Assembly (NCBI GenBank): GCA_900318465.1
Contig: ONKQ01000005.1
Span: forward strand, 24,034-88,033
Origin: an uncultured Bacteroidales bacterium
GTDB taxonomy: Bacteria; Bacteroidota; Bacteroidia; Bacteroidales; F082
DNA length: 64,000 nt
Direction of reading: 5' to 3'
The position numbers were made by a program, and so were the translations under genes. Under the pieces are notes generated by a model that saw nothing but the letters and a program-made list of their open reading frames with translations, ran no database searches and was not told where the DNA came from. How positions within the stretch are numbered: the first letter of the stretch is position 1; every line of letters begins with the position of its first letter. Below are positions 36,726 to 44,933 of the stretch, in pieces.

Positions 36726-36926
36726 AACCGCTATTTTCGGCGCACCCACGAACAAAAGGAGATAGACTATGTGGAAGACCGCGATAGCCAGCTTTCCGCT
36801 TTTGAATTCAAGTACAGCCCCAAGAAGAAGGTAGTCATCCCAAAGCATTTCGCCGAGGCATACCCCACCGCAACATTCAAGATGATTACACCAGACAATT
36901 TTGAGGAGTTTGTGCTGGACGATTGA
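36726..36926 (+). pseudogene. C-terminal stump of a DUF4143-type ATPase-nuclease gene
   Basis: The + frame reads NRYFRRTHEQKEIDYVEDRD, then SQLSAFEFKYSPKKK and a normal family ending (NFEEFVLDD, stop). This is the final ~65 residues of the AAA_14/DUF4143 family, including the IDYVE...FEFK nuclease-like motif. The ATPase domain is missing; the stump directly follows repeat array B. It is probably a deletion relic and is unlikely to be translated. Confidence 0.75.
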
Positions 36927-36960
36927 TCGATGTTTTTTCCCTTTCCTAACAATACTTCAT

Positions 36961-37095
36961 CGGCAGGGGTTCCGCCTTGCTCCACCACCTGCCTAATATC
37001 CTTTCACCCCTCTGTGGTTCTCCTCCGTGCCCAAGCCCAAGTCACGGAGTGACGATGGATAATAGGCAGGGGTGAAATGCAATGCAACCCCTGCC
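36961..37095. repeat. MITE-like interspersed repeat, copy 2
   Basis: 135-bp relative of 12503-12651: left end CGGCAGGGGTTCC, right end GCAACCCCTGCC (one mismatch), interior CCTGCCTAATATCC, GTCACGGAGTGACGATGGAT and AATAGGCAGGGG shared with copy 1. Confidence 0.75.
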
Positions 37096-37310
37096 AACAA
37101 AAAACAAATTCCGAACAAAGCCCCAGCGGGGCGAAAGGATACCCATTAACGACGTATGCCCAAAATGAGGCTGCCGCAATGCGACAGCCCTACAACAGCT
37201 GTAGGACTGTCGTACCACGACAGCATCGTTGTTTTCCCGCATTGCAAATGCTATTATTCTCCACTTCCGCATTGCAAATGCGGAAGAACGGGGTTTCTTC
37301 AAGGGAATAA
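37096..37310. other. gene-free stretch with several hairpins
   Basis: It holds CGACAG / CTGTCG palindromic segments around 37180-37225 and a perfect 10-bp hairpin CTTCCGCATT-GCA-AATGCGGAAG at 37264-37286. CATTGCAAATG occurs twice. I see no gene or clear terminator T-tract here. Confidence 0.5.
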
Positions 37311-39944
37311 TTATTCGGCAGGGTACACAAGGCGCACAGATTGACCACTGTAACGGTTGAGCCAATCCGTACTGAGGCCGCCGTCGTAGAAGATCACGTC
37401 CCACGCGCCAAAGTTATAACTGTACGAGGCCGACCAGTAGTAGCCACCGGAACCGACATTGATAACCGAAGTTTCGTTGCGGAAGCCTGCGGCAGGCAGG
37501 AAGACAGCACCATGCGACTCAAGCGAGTTAGCCCAAGTAGTGGAACTAATCACATTGCTACTGAAACTTGCACCGCTGCTGTTTGTGCTGTACAAGGTAT
37601 AACAACCACTATTCCAATTGTCGGGCAACAAAATCACGCCGTTCACATTGTTCACCATTGCCTTGGCATAGCGTATACCTGATGAGGTGCTGCGTGTGTT
37701 GAAAACGTATGCCCATTCCTCGCGCGTCAAAGTCCGCCACTTGTGGTTTTGGTTGCCGCCGTTACTTACCGTGTTGTAGTAGCCCCAGTCGGAGTTGGCA
37801 TAGCTACCTGTCAGATTATGGTTCCCTGGAGGTCCGTACAAACTGCCATTGCTATTGTTAGAATCCCAAGGGCGGTAATAGGCGTTGCCGCAGTTCCAGC
37901 CGCTCGTTCCCCACCCGAAGAGGTCAATCCAGCCGCTGTACGAAGAAGAGATACTATTGTTGGCACTGCCAATGCAGTCGTACTGGTTCGTGGCAAAACG
38001 CCAAGTGCTGTTGGAAGCCTTGTACTGCAAATTTCCCTGTGAGAACCAAACCTTTTTCGTGGCATTCACAGAAAAGAGCCCATTTATCGCACCCGTAGGG
38101 GCTTGAGGAGCAACAGTAGCCGAAGCAGAACTTGATTTTGGTGACTCAACATTGTTATAAACTGTAGAGACCCGATAAGTATATGTACTGGGGCTAAGAT
38201 TGTTGTCAGTATAATGTGTTGTAGTTACATTTGATTGAATTAATGTATTACCCCTATATACTTTATAGCTTGTAGCAGGATTGGTCGCTGTCCAACTAAG
38301 ATAAACATTATTGCCATTTTGTACTATAGCCGAAAGATTGGTGGGCGGCTTCACCACATTCACAGTGACATTTGCAGTGGCTGTCTGCCCGTTGCTGCTT
38401 ACCGTTACAGTATAGGTCGTTGTCGTTGTAGGTGTGGCTGTCGGCGATTGAATTTGGGAATTGCTTAATCCTGTGGCGGGTGTCCAATTATATGTATAGT
38501 TGCCATTGCCACCCGTGGCATTAGCGGTCAATGAGGAACTACTGCCAAGCGGAATGGTACTCGGATTGGCTGTCGCCGTAACGCTCAATGGAAGCAAAGT
38601 GGATTGGAAATGAGCCACAAATTCCGCAGATTCAGTAACATTAAACCGACAAGGGTTTTGTGAGCTTATTACCGTTCCGTTCTTGGTAAAGTTTACGAAA
38701 GCATAGTCTGGGTTGGGCGTGGCGGTTAACGTACATTCTTCATTATAATGGAATTCACCATTGCCTGACACCGATACTCTTCCACCTTCCGAAGGCTCAG
38801 CTGTGGCCGAAATTGTATATGTTTTCAAAGTGAAGTGTGCTTTCAAATTTCGGTTTCCAGTTACATCAAAAGAATAGGTTGCGTTGGTGGAAACTTGCGT
38901 GCCGTTTTCAGTCCATTTGGTAAAATCATAACCTGGGTTGGCAGTAGCGGCAAGCACACAATGGTCGCCATAATTGTACCCTCCGCTACCCGAAACCGTT
39001 CCACCATTCTCAGGTTCAGGAGTGGCGGTTATTGTACAAGGCTGCGCTGTGAAGTTCGCCACCAGATTACGGTTAACCGTAACATCAAAGGTGTATTCTC
39101 TATCGGTGGAAACCTGCACACTGTTTTCAGTCCAGTTCACGAAATTGTATCCCGTGTTTTCCGTCGCTTTCGCTGTGCAAGATTGCCCTTCATCGTAGGT
39201 GCCGCCACCTGTCACTGTTCCTCCATTGCTTGGATAGGCCGAAACCTCAACCGTAAAAGTTTGCAATGGTTTTGTTTGAAAACTCACCTCATTGCCGTAA
39301 GTAAGGCCTTTGCTGTTCTTGGCATAAGCACAAGCATAGTATTTCGTGTTGGGAGAAAGATTGGTCAAATCACAGGTGTACTCGCCTAAATCACCTTCTT
39401 TTGAAACAAAGTTATCACTAATGGTTGGGGTGTGGTTTGTACTCCAACACACACCGCGCTCAATGATTTGCGTACCGCCATCGTCCGTAACAATGCCACT
39501 AACCGAAGCCGTTGTAGTGGTCACATCCTCTTCCTTCACCTCGTTTGTCTTCACCGTGGGCTTCTCGTTGTCTTTGGTGGTGAAAGTCACCTTGCCACTG
39601 GTGCCAAAGCCACCCGTATTTTTAGCGAAAGCCTCATAAACGTATGTGGTATTTGGCTCAAGGTTAGTCAATTCAGCAGAGTACACACCAGTTCCGCTGC
39701 CGCAAAAAATGGTATCCATCGCACCACCACTTTTGCCGTATGCAAAGCCTCTCGACTTCACTTCAGCACCGCCCTGGTCGGTCACTTCAGCAGAAACGCT
39801 TGCTTTGGTGTAGTTGATAGTGATGGCTCCTTCAAAAACCTTCACTGTGGGAACATCTATTTTTTCTTTCTTGCAGGTAGTCAGTCCTAATGCAAAAACT
39901 GCCATTATTGCAACGGCAGTAATTCTTTTATAGTGCATACTCAT
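37311..39944 (-). CDS. large lipoprotein with FnIII/InlB-like repeats and a FISUMP/DUF1566-like C-terminus
   Basis: 877 aa. Lipoprotein signal MSMHYKRITAVAIMAVFALG then LTTC (Cys24). Two fibronectin-III-like modules follow (ANTGGFGTSGKVTF, YAKNSKGLTYGNEVSF). Three or four InlB/Bacteroidales (Listeria-Bacteroides-type) repeats come next: GGTVTGGGTYDEGQSCTAKA, GTVSGSGGYNYGDHCVLAAT and GRVSVSGNGEFHYNEECTLT. A PKD-like domain (GNGNYTYNWTPATGL), a further FnIII, and a C-terminal ~190-residue Trp/Gly-rich domain (VWFSQGNLQYKASN, WGTSGWNCGNAYYRP, FLPAAGFRN, YWSASYSY) of the FISUMP/DUF1566 type close the protein. It is probably surface exposed. The gene starts 16 bp after the preceding lipoprotein gene, so the two form an operon. 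Confidence 0.85.
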   Translation of the reverse strand: MSMHYKRITAVAIMAVFALGLTTCKKEKIDVPTVKVFEGAITINYTKASVSAEVTDQGGAEVKSRGFAYGKSGGAMDTIFCGSGTGVYSAELTNLEPNTTYVYEAFAKNTGGFGTSGKVTFTTKDNEKPTVKTNEVKEEDVTTTTASVSGIVTDDGGTQIIERGVCWSTNHTPTISDNFVSKEGDLGEYTCDLTNLSPNTKYYACAYAKNSKGLTYGNEVSFQTKPLQTFTVEVSAYPSNGGTVTGGGTYDEGQSCTAKATENTGYNFVNWTENSVQVSTDREYTFDVTVNRNLVANFTAQPCTITATPEPENGGTVSGSGGYNYGDHCVLAATANPGYDFTKWTENGTQVSTNATYSFDVTGNRNLKAHFTLKTYTISATAEPSEGGRVSVSGNGEFHYNEECTLTATPNPDYAFVNFTKNGTVISSQNPCRFNVTESAEFVAHFQSTLLPLSVTATANPSTIPLGSSSSLTANATGGNGNYTYNWTPATGLSNSQIQSPTATPTTTTTYTVTVSSNGQTATANVTVNVVKPPTNLSAIVQNGNNVYLSWTATNPATSYKVYRGNTLIQSNVTTTHYTDNNLSPSTYTYRVSTVYNNVESPKSSSASATVAPQAPTGAINGLFSVNATKKVWFSQGNLQYKASNSTWRFATNQYDCIGSANNSISSSYSGWIDLFGWGTSGWNCGNAYYRPWDSNNSNGSLYGPPGNHNLTGSYANSDWGYYNTVSNGGNQNHKWRTLTREEWAYVFNTRSTSSGIRYAKAMVNNVNGVILLPDNWNSGCYTLYSTNSSGASFSSNVISSTTWANSLESHGAVFLPAAGFRNETSVINVGSGGYYWSASYSYNFGAWDVIFYDGGLSTDWLNRYSGQSVRLVYPAE

Positions 39945-39960
39945 AAGATAGCTTGTTTAA

Positions 39961-41148
39961 TTAGTTGGTTTTCAAAATACTAACAAAATCCTTAGCGGCA
40001 TCCTTCAACTCTCCAAAGGCCTGGCTGCCTAACGACAATGAACAATCCAAATTCAATATGATAAGAGAACTGTAATATTCATTGTTGACCTCGGTATTTC
40101 CCGAATTATTCCATTCAGAGTTTTGAACCCAAGTATTGTCGTCGAGATATGTCCACTTCTTGACATTTGCGATGTTGCTGTTGGTAAAGTGGTTGCCGTT
40201 TGAGTCTTTCATGCCTTCAAACTTGAATTCGGCCTTGATGTCTCCCATTGAACTTGCCGAGACCGCGTTTCCGCTTGAACTGCTCAAACCCATATATTGC
40301 ACATTGGTCAGCACGCCATTTCCGTCGGAACCCATAACAAAGACTCCTTCGATATATTGATTCGATTGCAATGCGCTATTTGCGGAATCGAAAGTGAAAC
40401 GTATTCGAGCGGGCAGCGTATTTGGAACCGGGAAGCGTATCGTCAGAATCGAATTTTTTGAGGTTTGGTGAAGATTCTCCGCGATTTCCTCAAAATAGGT
40501 CTTAACCTGAGAAAAAACCTCAGCTTCATGCACATAACTCTGCGACGAAGAAATCCCTTCAATTGTACTACGGAAAAAGTTATAGTCATAGACATCAGCA
40601 CCTTTGAATGCAATGGTATGGGCTTCAATGGGTTTCTCGGCAATTTTCATATTTTGGATACGCTGCGTCACCGCTTGAAGATACTGAGACCCATCACTAT
40701 AGTTTGTGCCATGATGACTATTAGAATAATGCCACGAGCCTTCGTCCATACCATCGGTGAAGTTGACAATGGAGACATTGATCAAATCCTTTGGAATACC
40801 GCTTGAATAAAGCATGTCCAAAGATGTATTCACTGCTTCAATGAGTAAGGTAGCATCATCCATCTGTAAATTATCAATAAAAGCGTTGGTTTCACTAATC
40901 GTTTGCCCATCAAGACGGGTGATCGGCTTGGTGTGTAAGGAAGTGTTGAAACCTATAACACCCAGATACATGCCTGCTGGCAGTTCAGTTCCTGAACCAT
41001 TGCCTCCGCCACCGTTTCCACCTCCGTTGCTTCCACCGCCTCCCCCATTGTTCGCATTGTTCGGGTCGTCAGGTTTCGTGCATCCAGCAATGCAAACCAC
41101 CGCCAACGTAAGTGCTATGGCCGCTATGACTTTCGTGTATTTACTCAT
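39961..41148 (-). CDS. lipoprotein with vWA-like domain
   Basis: 395 aa. Lipoprotein signal with Cys23 (VVCIAGC|TKPDD) is followed by a long Gly/Asn/Ser linker (residues ~31-53). The body resembles a von Willebrand factor A fold (MYLGVIGFNTSL, ATLLIEAVNTSLDMLYSSG, LINVSIVNFTDGMDEGS, EAHTIAFKG), but the MIDAS D-x-S-x-S is not visible and is replaced by GFNTSL. Exported and lipid-anchored; first gene of the operon with the 877-aa lipoprotein. It may bind other surface components; the ligand is unknown. Confidence 0.75.
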   Translation of the reverse strand: MSKYTKVIAAIALTLAVVCIAGCTKPDDPNNANNGGGGGSNGGGNGGGGNGSGTELPAGMYLGVIGFNTSLHTKPITRLDGQTISETNAFIDNLQMDDATLLIEAVNTSLDMLYSSGIPKDLINVSIVNFTDGMDEGSWHYSNSHHGTNYSDGSQYLQAVTQRIQNMKIAEKPIEAHTIAFKGADVYDYNFFRSTIEGISSSQSYVHEAEVFSQVKTYFEEIAENLHQTSKNSILTIRFPVPNTLPARIRFTFDSANSALQSNQYIEGVFVMGSDGNGVLTNVQYMGLSSSSGNAVSASSMGDIKAEFKFEGMKDSNGNHFTNSNIANVKKWTYLDDNTWVQNSEWNNSGNTEVNNEYYSSLIILNLDCSLSLGSQAFGELKDAAKDFVSILKTN

Positions 41149-41300
41149 AGTTTTAAGTTTTAATTTGTTATAAATCTGTTAGTTAAATTCAATTCTTCTT
41201 GTCCGTCAAATACCCAAACCCGGACAGATTAAACCCATTTCCAAACCACACAAAAGAAAAGCGGGGTATCTTATGCCTCTGCTTGTCCGTAGTTTTAGGT

Positions 41301-41479
41301 CCTGAGAAACCCTTGTAAATAAACAAACAGAATGATACCCACGCAAGCGGTATAAACATTATACCCGAAAAGTGTGCATGAGGCTTTCGCGCCTCTGCAC
41401 ACTAACGGGAAGTAATACACTTCACCGCGCGGCATCCACCTCTGACATGCTTTTGATTTACAAGTCCGAATTTCTCAGG
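41301..41479 (-). ncRNA. 6S-like structured RNA
   Basis: About 179 nt with a long closing stem: CCTGAGAAA (41479-41471) pairs with TTTCTCAGG (41309-41301), and CTTGTAAAT pairs with ATTTACAAG just inside. A large internal bubble contains small hairpins (GAAGT/ACTTC; GGTATAA-TGT-TTATACC at 41365-41349). The terminal stem-loop is CCCG-GTGTGCA-GAGGC / GCCTC-TGCACAC-CGGG (41366-41410). Size and order (closing stem, open bubble with a 3'-side hairpin, terminal stem-loop) are those of 6S RNA, which sequesters housekeeping RNA polymerase. Strand is chosen from the promoter at 41482-41511. The same stems could form in the opposite transcript, and no clear terminator was found. Confidence 0.6.
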
Positions 41480-41481
41480 TT

Positions 41482-41511
41482 CAAAACTAACCAAAAACAA
41501 GCGTTAGCAAA
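41482..41511 (-). promoter_or_regulatory. promoter of the 6S-like RNA
   Basis: Minus strand TTTG (41508-41511), 18 bp, TAGTTTTG (41482-41489); predicted start falls at the first base pairs of the closing stem. Confidence 0.6.
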
Positions 41512-41606
41512 CGCCTTCTTGTTATGTCATCCTCCTCGTTTCCGAAAAGGACACTGCAAAGAAACGAAAAAAAATGCTTCCACAAACAAAACTGCCTTAT
41601 TTTCCC

Positions 41607-41614
41607 TATTTTTG
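41607..41614 (+). promoter_or_regulatory. -7 element of the C69 dipeptidase gene
   Basis: TATTTTTG, 37 bp before the ATG at 41651; no convincing -33 partner. Confidence 0.45.
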
Positions 41615-41650
41615 TCCCGCAATTATTCAGCAAATTACAACAAAACAATT

Positions 41651-43375
41651 ATGAACACCATCAAATCTTTATTCCTCATCGCCCTGCTCGCTGCCTTCAA
41701 TGCGGCGCAGGCTTGCACCAACTTCCTGATTACCAAAGGTGCCAGCGTGGATGGCTCCACGATGATCAGCTATTGCGCCGATTCGCACATCCGCTACGGC
41801 GAACTCTACTTCACCCCTGCCGCCGACTGGCCGGCAGGCAGTATGCGCGTGTGCTACGACCGTGGCACCAACGCACCGCGTGGTAGCGTGCCGCAACCAC
41901 CTCACACTTACCAAGTTGTGGGCTATATCAACGAATTTCAAGTGGCTCTCGGTGAGACCACTTTCGGCGGTCGCGAGGAACTGATGGACCCGACGGGCAT
42001 TGTGGATTACGGCAGCCTCATGTTCATTGCCTTGGAACGCAGCAAGTCTGCTCGCGAAGCCATCAAAGTGATGGCCGACTTGGTGGAGGAATACGGCTAC
42101 GGCTCTGACGGTGAGTCATTCAGCATCAGCGACGCCAACGAAGTTTGGTACATGGAAATTATGCCCAAAGGCTACACGCCGACCGTGACAAAAACTGGCG
42201 ACACTATCAACGCCGACCGTGGCGCGGTGTGGGTTGCCATCCGCATCCCCGACGGCTGTGTGAGCGGTCACGCCAACGCCGCGAGAATCACCACTTTCCC
42301 CTTGCGCGACGGCAAGACCTCCATCACCGACAAGGACTGGAAAAAGCTTTACAATGAGCAAGTTGAGGTCATTTACAAGCACGACATCATCGACTTTGCC
42401 CGTCGCAAGGGATATTTCAGCGGCAAGGACAAGGACTTCGACTTTTCGGCGGCCTACGCCCCCGTCGATTTCAGCGCGGCCCGTGTGTGCGACCTCCGCG
42501 TTTGGACCATGTTCAACAAGGTTTGCGACGGCATGGCCGAGTATTGGGATTATGTCACTGGTAAGGATTTGAGTCACCGTATGCCGCTGTATGTCAAGCC
42601 AAAGCAGAAAGTCAGCCTCAGTGATATGATGGCTTTCCAGCGCGACCATTTCCAAGACACGGAATTGGACAAAACTAAGGACGTGGGCGGCGGTCCCTTC
42701 GGTTCGCCCTTCCGTTTCAACCCGCTTTATTGGGAATACGAGGGCAAGCCTTACCTCAATGAAAGAAGCATTGAAGTAGTGCAAACGGGTTTCTCTTTCA
42801 TCGCGCAGAGCAGAAACTGGCTGCCCAATCCCATCGGCGGCATCATTTGGTTTGGCGTAGACGACACTAACTCAACAGTTTATACACCTTTCTACTGCTC
42901 CATTACTGAGGTGCCGATTGAATACCGCGTGGGCAACGGCGATATGCTGACCTACAGCGACAACGCCGCCTTCTGGGTTTTCAACCGCTTGGCACATTTC
43001 AAATACCTCTTTTATAATCGCGTTATCGGCGACATCCAAAAAGTACAGAACGAGTTGGAAAACGGCTATCAGGAGCAGGTGAAAGAGACCGACAAACTCG
43101 CTTTGAACCTTTACGGACAAGACCCGCAGCAGGCCATTAATTACCTCACCTATTTTTCCAACCAAGCGGGACATCAAACCGTGGCACGTTGGAAGGAATT
43201 AAGCAACTATTTGTTAGTCAAGTATTTGGATAGCAATGTCAAGCAAGAGGAAAACGGCGAGTTCAAGCGCAACGGCTACGGCTATCCCGCCCGACCCAAG
43301 CAGCCCGGCTACCCCGATTCATGGAAAAAGGCAGTGATTGAACAGACTGGTGAACGGTTCAGGAGGCCGAATTAA
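41651..43375 (+). CDS. C69-family dipeptidase
   Basis: 574 aa from MNTIKSLFLIALLAAFNAAQ; the long in-frame extension upstream crosses the promoter and 6S-like RNA and is rejected. The signal peptide is cut before Cys22 (AQA|CTNFLITKGAS). In family C69 (PepD, Ntn-hydrolase fold) this cysteine becomes the N-terminal nucleophile. Family motifs follow: DGSTMISYCADSH, GQ-type ALGETTFGGREEL (~100), GSDGESFSISDANEVWYME (~155) and SGHANAARITTFPL (~215). Predicted periplasmic or secreted dipeptidase for peptide nutrition. It converges on, and overlaps by 17 bp, the ATPase-nuclease gene at 43359. Confidence 0.92.
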   Translation: MNTIKSLFLIALLAAFNAAQACTNFLITKGASVDGSTMISYCADSHIRYGELYFTPAADWPAGSMRVCYDRGTNAPRGSVPQPPHTYQVVGYINEFQVALGETTFGGREELMDPTGIVDYGSLMFIALERSKSAREAIKVMADLVEEYGYGSDGESFSISDANEVWYMEIMPKGYTPTVTKTGDTINADRGAVWVAIRIPDGCVSGHANAARITTFPLRDGKTSITDKDWKKLYNEQVEVIYKHDIIDFARRKGYFSGKDKDFDFSAAYAPVDFSAARVCDLRVWTMFNKVCDGMAEYWDYVTGKDLSHRMPLYVKPKQKVSLSDMMAFQRDHFQDTELDKTKDVGGGPFGSPFRFNPLYWEYEGKPYLNERSIEVVQTGFSFIAQSRNWLPNPIGGIIWFGVDDTNSTVYTPFYCSITEVPIEYRVGNGDMLTYSDNAAFWVFNRLAHFKYLFYNRVIGDIQKVQNELENGYQEQVKETDKLALNLYGQDPQQAINYLTYFSNQAGHQTVARWKELSNYLLVKYLDSNVKQEENGEFKRNGYGYPARPKQPGYPDSWKKAVIEQTGERFRRPN

Positions 43376-44729
43376 GCCCCTTCAAGTCAAATTTTACAAT
43401 CAAGTCGTCCAACTTCGGCTGTTGGAGGAACATCAGCATGTAGATGGGAAGATAGGATGTCTTTTCCACGACTTTGACATTGTCCTGACAAAACACAATC
43501 GCTTGAGGGATGGCATATTTCGGATTCTGCATGACATTCGACAGAGCACGATGCCGCTCATAATCCTTGCCCGATTTTACTTCAATAGGAAGCACAGAAC
43601 CATCTTTCTCCAAAATGAAATCCAACTCGCCCTGCTTCTTGCTGTTGAAATAATACAGGCCGTGGTCAACTGCAAAGCCATGCACGTAAAATTCTTGTGC
43701 GACAAGGTTTTCAAAAATGGCTCCATGATTGATGTTCGTATCTTTGCCAAGAAGTTGCAACTGAATGTTGCCCCCATACATAGCCGCCAGCAATCCCACA
43801 TCATTAAGGAACAACTTGAACAAGTTGTGTTGCTTGTTCAACAACAATGGCACACGAGGTTCTTCCACGTTAAAGGTGGGCAATGCCACACCCGCTTCTT
43901 TCAGCCATAAAAAGCCACTCTCGTAACGGTTGAAGCGAGCCTTCTCACTCAACTCATTCAGGATAAAGCGTTTGTTCTTCGCATCAAGTTCAGAAGGAAT
44001 CAGGTTGTAGATTTCCTCTATCTGCAACTTGTGTTCAGGATCGTATTTTGTGATGTCACGCTTATATGTTCGGATGATACCTCGCTGTTCCTCAAGGACT
44101 TGTTTTAAATTATTGGTATCAAGATACTTCTGCACTACGGCTGGCATTCCACCTATCAACAAATAAAGACGCACTAATTCAAGCATCCTCCTATGGATAA
44201 AACCATCCACGAGCTTACGTTGTTCATAGCACTCTTTCAAATGCGTCAACACATCTTCTCCAACGCCAATTGCCAAAGCAAATTCCTCCAAATCAAGTGG
44301 ATACATTTCCATCTCATCCATATACCCCACAGGAACACTGCGGATGTCCTTAAGTTCCACCCCCAACAGCGAGCCACTCATCACATAACGGTAACTGCCT
44401 TCCTCAACCAAGAATTTTATGGCAGTCACGATTTCCTTACATTCCTGCACCTCATCAAAAAAAACGAGGGTCTTGCCGGGAATCAAGCGCCGTTTCGTGA
44501 ACGCAGACAAACGCATCAACAGGTCTTCGGCACTCTTTGCCTCGCCAAACAATGCCAATGCCTCGGGCTTATCCACAAAATTAATCTCCACGAAATGCTC
44601 AAAACATTCCTTCCCAACACGACGGATAGAGAAGGTTTTTCCTACCTGACGAGCACCTGTAACTAATAGTGCACGTTTGTCTTGCAGTAAAAACTCTCGT
44701 ATTACATTGTGTTTCTTGCGATTAATCAT
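43359..44729 (-). CDS. AAA_14/DUF4143 ATPase with PD-(D/E)XK-like C-terminus
   Basis: 456 aa from MINRKKHNVIREFLLQDKRA. A 19-codon upstream extension would run over the -7 box TATTTTTG (44756-44763) and the first repeat unit. AAA_14 domain: Walker A GARQVGKT (25-32), Walker B TLVFFDEVQE (~103), YVMSGSLLGVEL (~132). DUF4143 C-terminal domain with LYYFNSKKQGELDFILEK (~360-378) and LPIEVKSGKDYERH (~382), a D-x(n)-ExK motif. Such ATPases are very common in Bacteroidetes and their role is unknown. The gene is preceded by a five-unit 33-bp repeat array (44773-44918). Confidence 0.9.
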   Translation of the reverse strand: MINRKKHNVIREFLLQDKRALLVTGARQVGKTFSIRRVGKECFEHFVEINFVDKPEALALFGEAKSAEDLLMRLSAFTKRRLIPGKTLVFFDEVQECKEIVTAIKFLVEEGSYRYVMSGSLLGVELKDIRSVPVGYMDEMEMYPLDLEEFALAIGVGEDVLTHLKECYEQRKLVDGFIHRRMLELVRLYLLIGGMPAVVQKYLDTNNLKQVLEEQRGIIRTYKRDITKYDPEHKLQIEEIYNLIPSELDAKNKRFILNELSEKARFNRYESGFLWLKEAGVALPTFNVEEPRVPLLLNKQHNLFKLFLNDVGLLAAMYGGNIQLQLLGKDTNINHGAIFENLVAQEFYVHGFAVDHGLYYFNSKKQGELDFILEKDGSVLPIEVKSGKDYERHRALSNVMQNPKYAIPQAIVFCQDNVKVVEKTSYLPIYMLMFLQQPKLDDLIVKFDLKGLNSAS

Positions 44730-44755
44730 TTCATCATCCTTTTTTAATCCAAGCA

Positions 44756-44783
44756 CAAAAATAGATAATTTTACATTATCCAA
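44756..44783 (-). promoter_or_regulatory. promoter of the AAA_14/DUF4143 gene, -33 box inside the repeat array
   Basis: Minus strand TTG (44781-44783), 17 bp, TATTTTTG (44756-44763). The TTGG belongs to the gene-proximal, degenerate repeat unit. Confidence 0.55.
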
Positions 44784-44918
44784 CATAAAATCGACCTATT
44801 TTTTACACTTTTCCAATGCTAAAACAGGCATTTTATTACACTTTTCCAATACAAAACAACCTTATTTCTTACACTTTTCCAATGGAAAATTGGGGCATTT
44901 TTGACACTTTTCCAACTT
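44773..44918 (-). repeat. 33-bp-period tandem array upstream of the AAA_14/DUF4143 gene
   Basis: Five units start (plus-strand coordinates of ACACTTTTCCAA or its degenerate ACATTATCCAAC) at 44773, 44805, 44838, 44871 and 44904, i.e. spacings of 32, 33, 33 and 33 bp. On the coding strand the conserved part is TTGGAAAAGTGTAA; the ~19 bp between units vary. Confidence 0.85.
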
Positions 44919-44933
44919 TTTGAAAGCTATGAC

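Noticed and set aside
41301-41479. The 41.3-kb structured RNA as a riboswitch of the downstream lipoprotein operon
   Set aside because: The long closing stem, promoter directly at the stem and ~150-bp distance from the lipoprotein start fit a free-standing 6S-like RNA better; no expression-platform hairpin was found.
41372-41650. Longer start for the C69 dipeptidase at 41372
   Set aside because: The extra 93 codons cross the 6S-like RNA and the -7 box, and would bury the signal peptide that precedes the catalytic Cys.
44773-44918. Could the 33-bp-period array be a small CRISPR array?
   Set aside because: The conserved part is only ~14 bp with ~19-bp variable linkers, far too short for a repeat, and it overlaps a promoter; no cas genes are linked.
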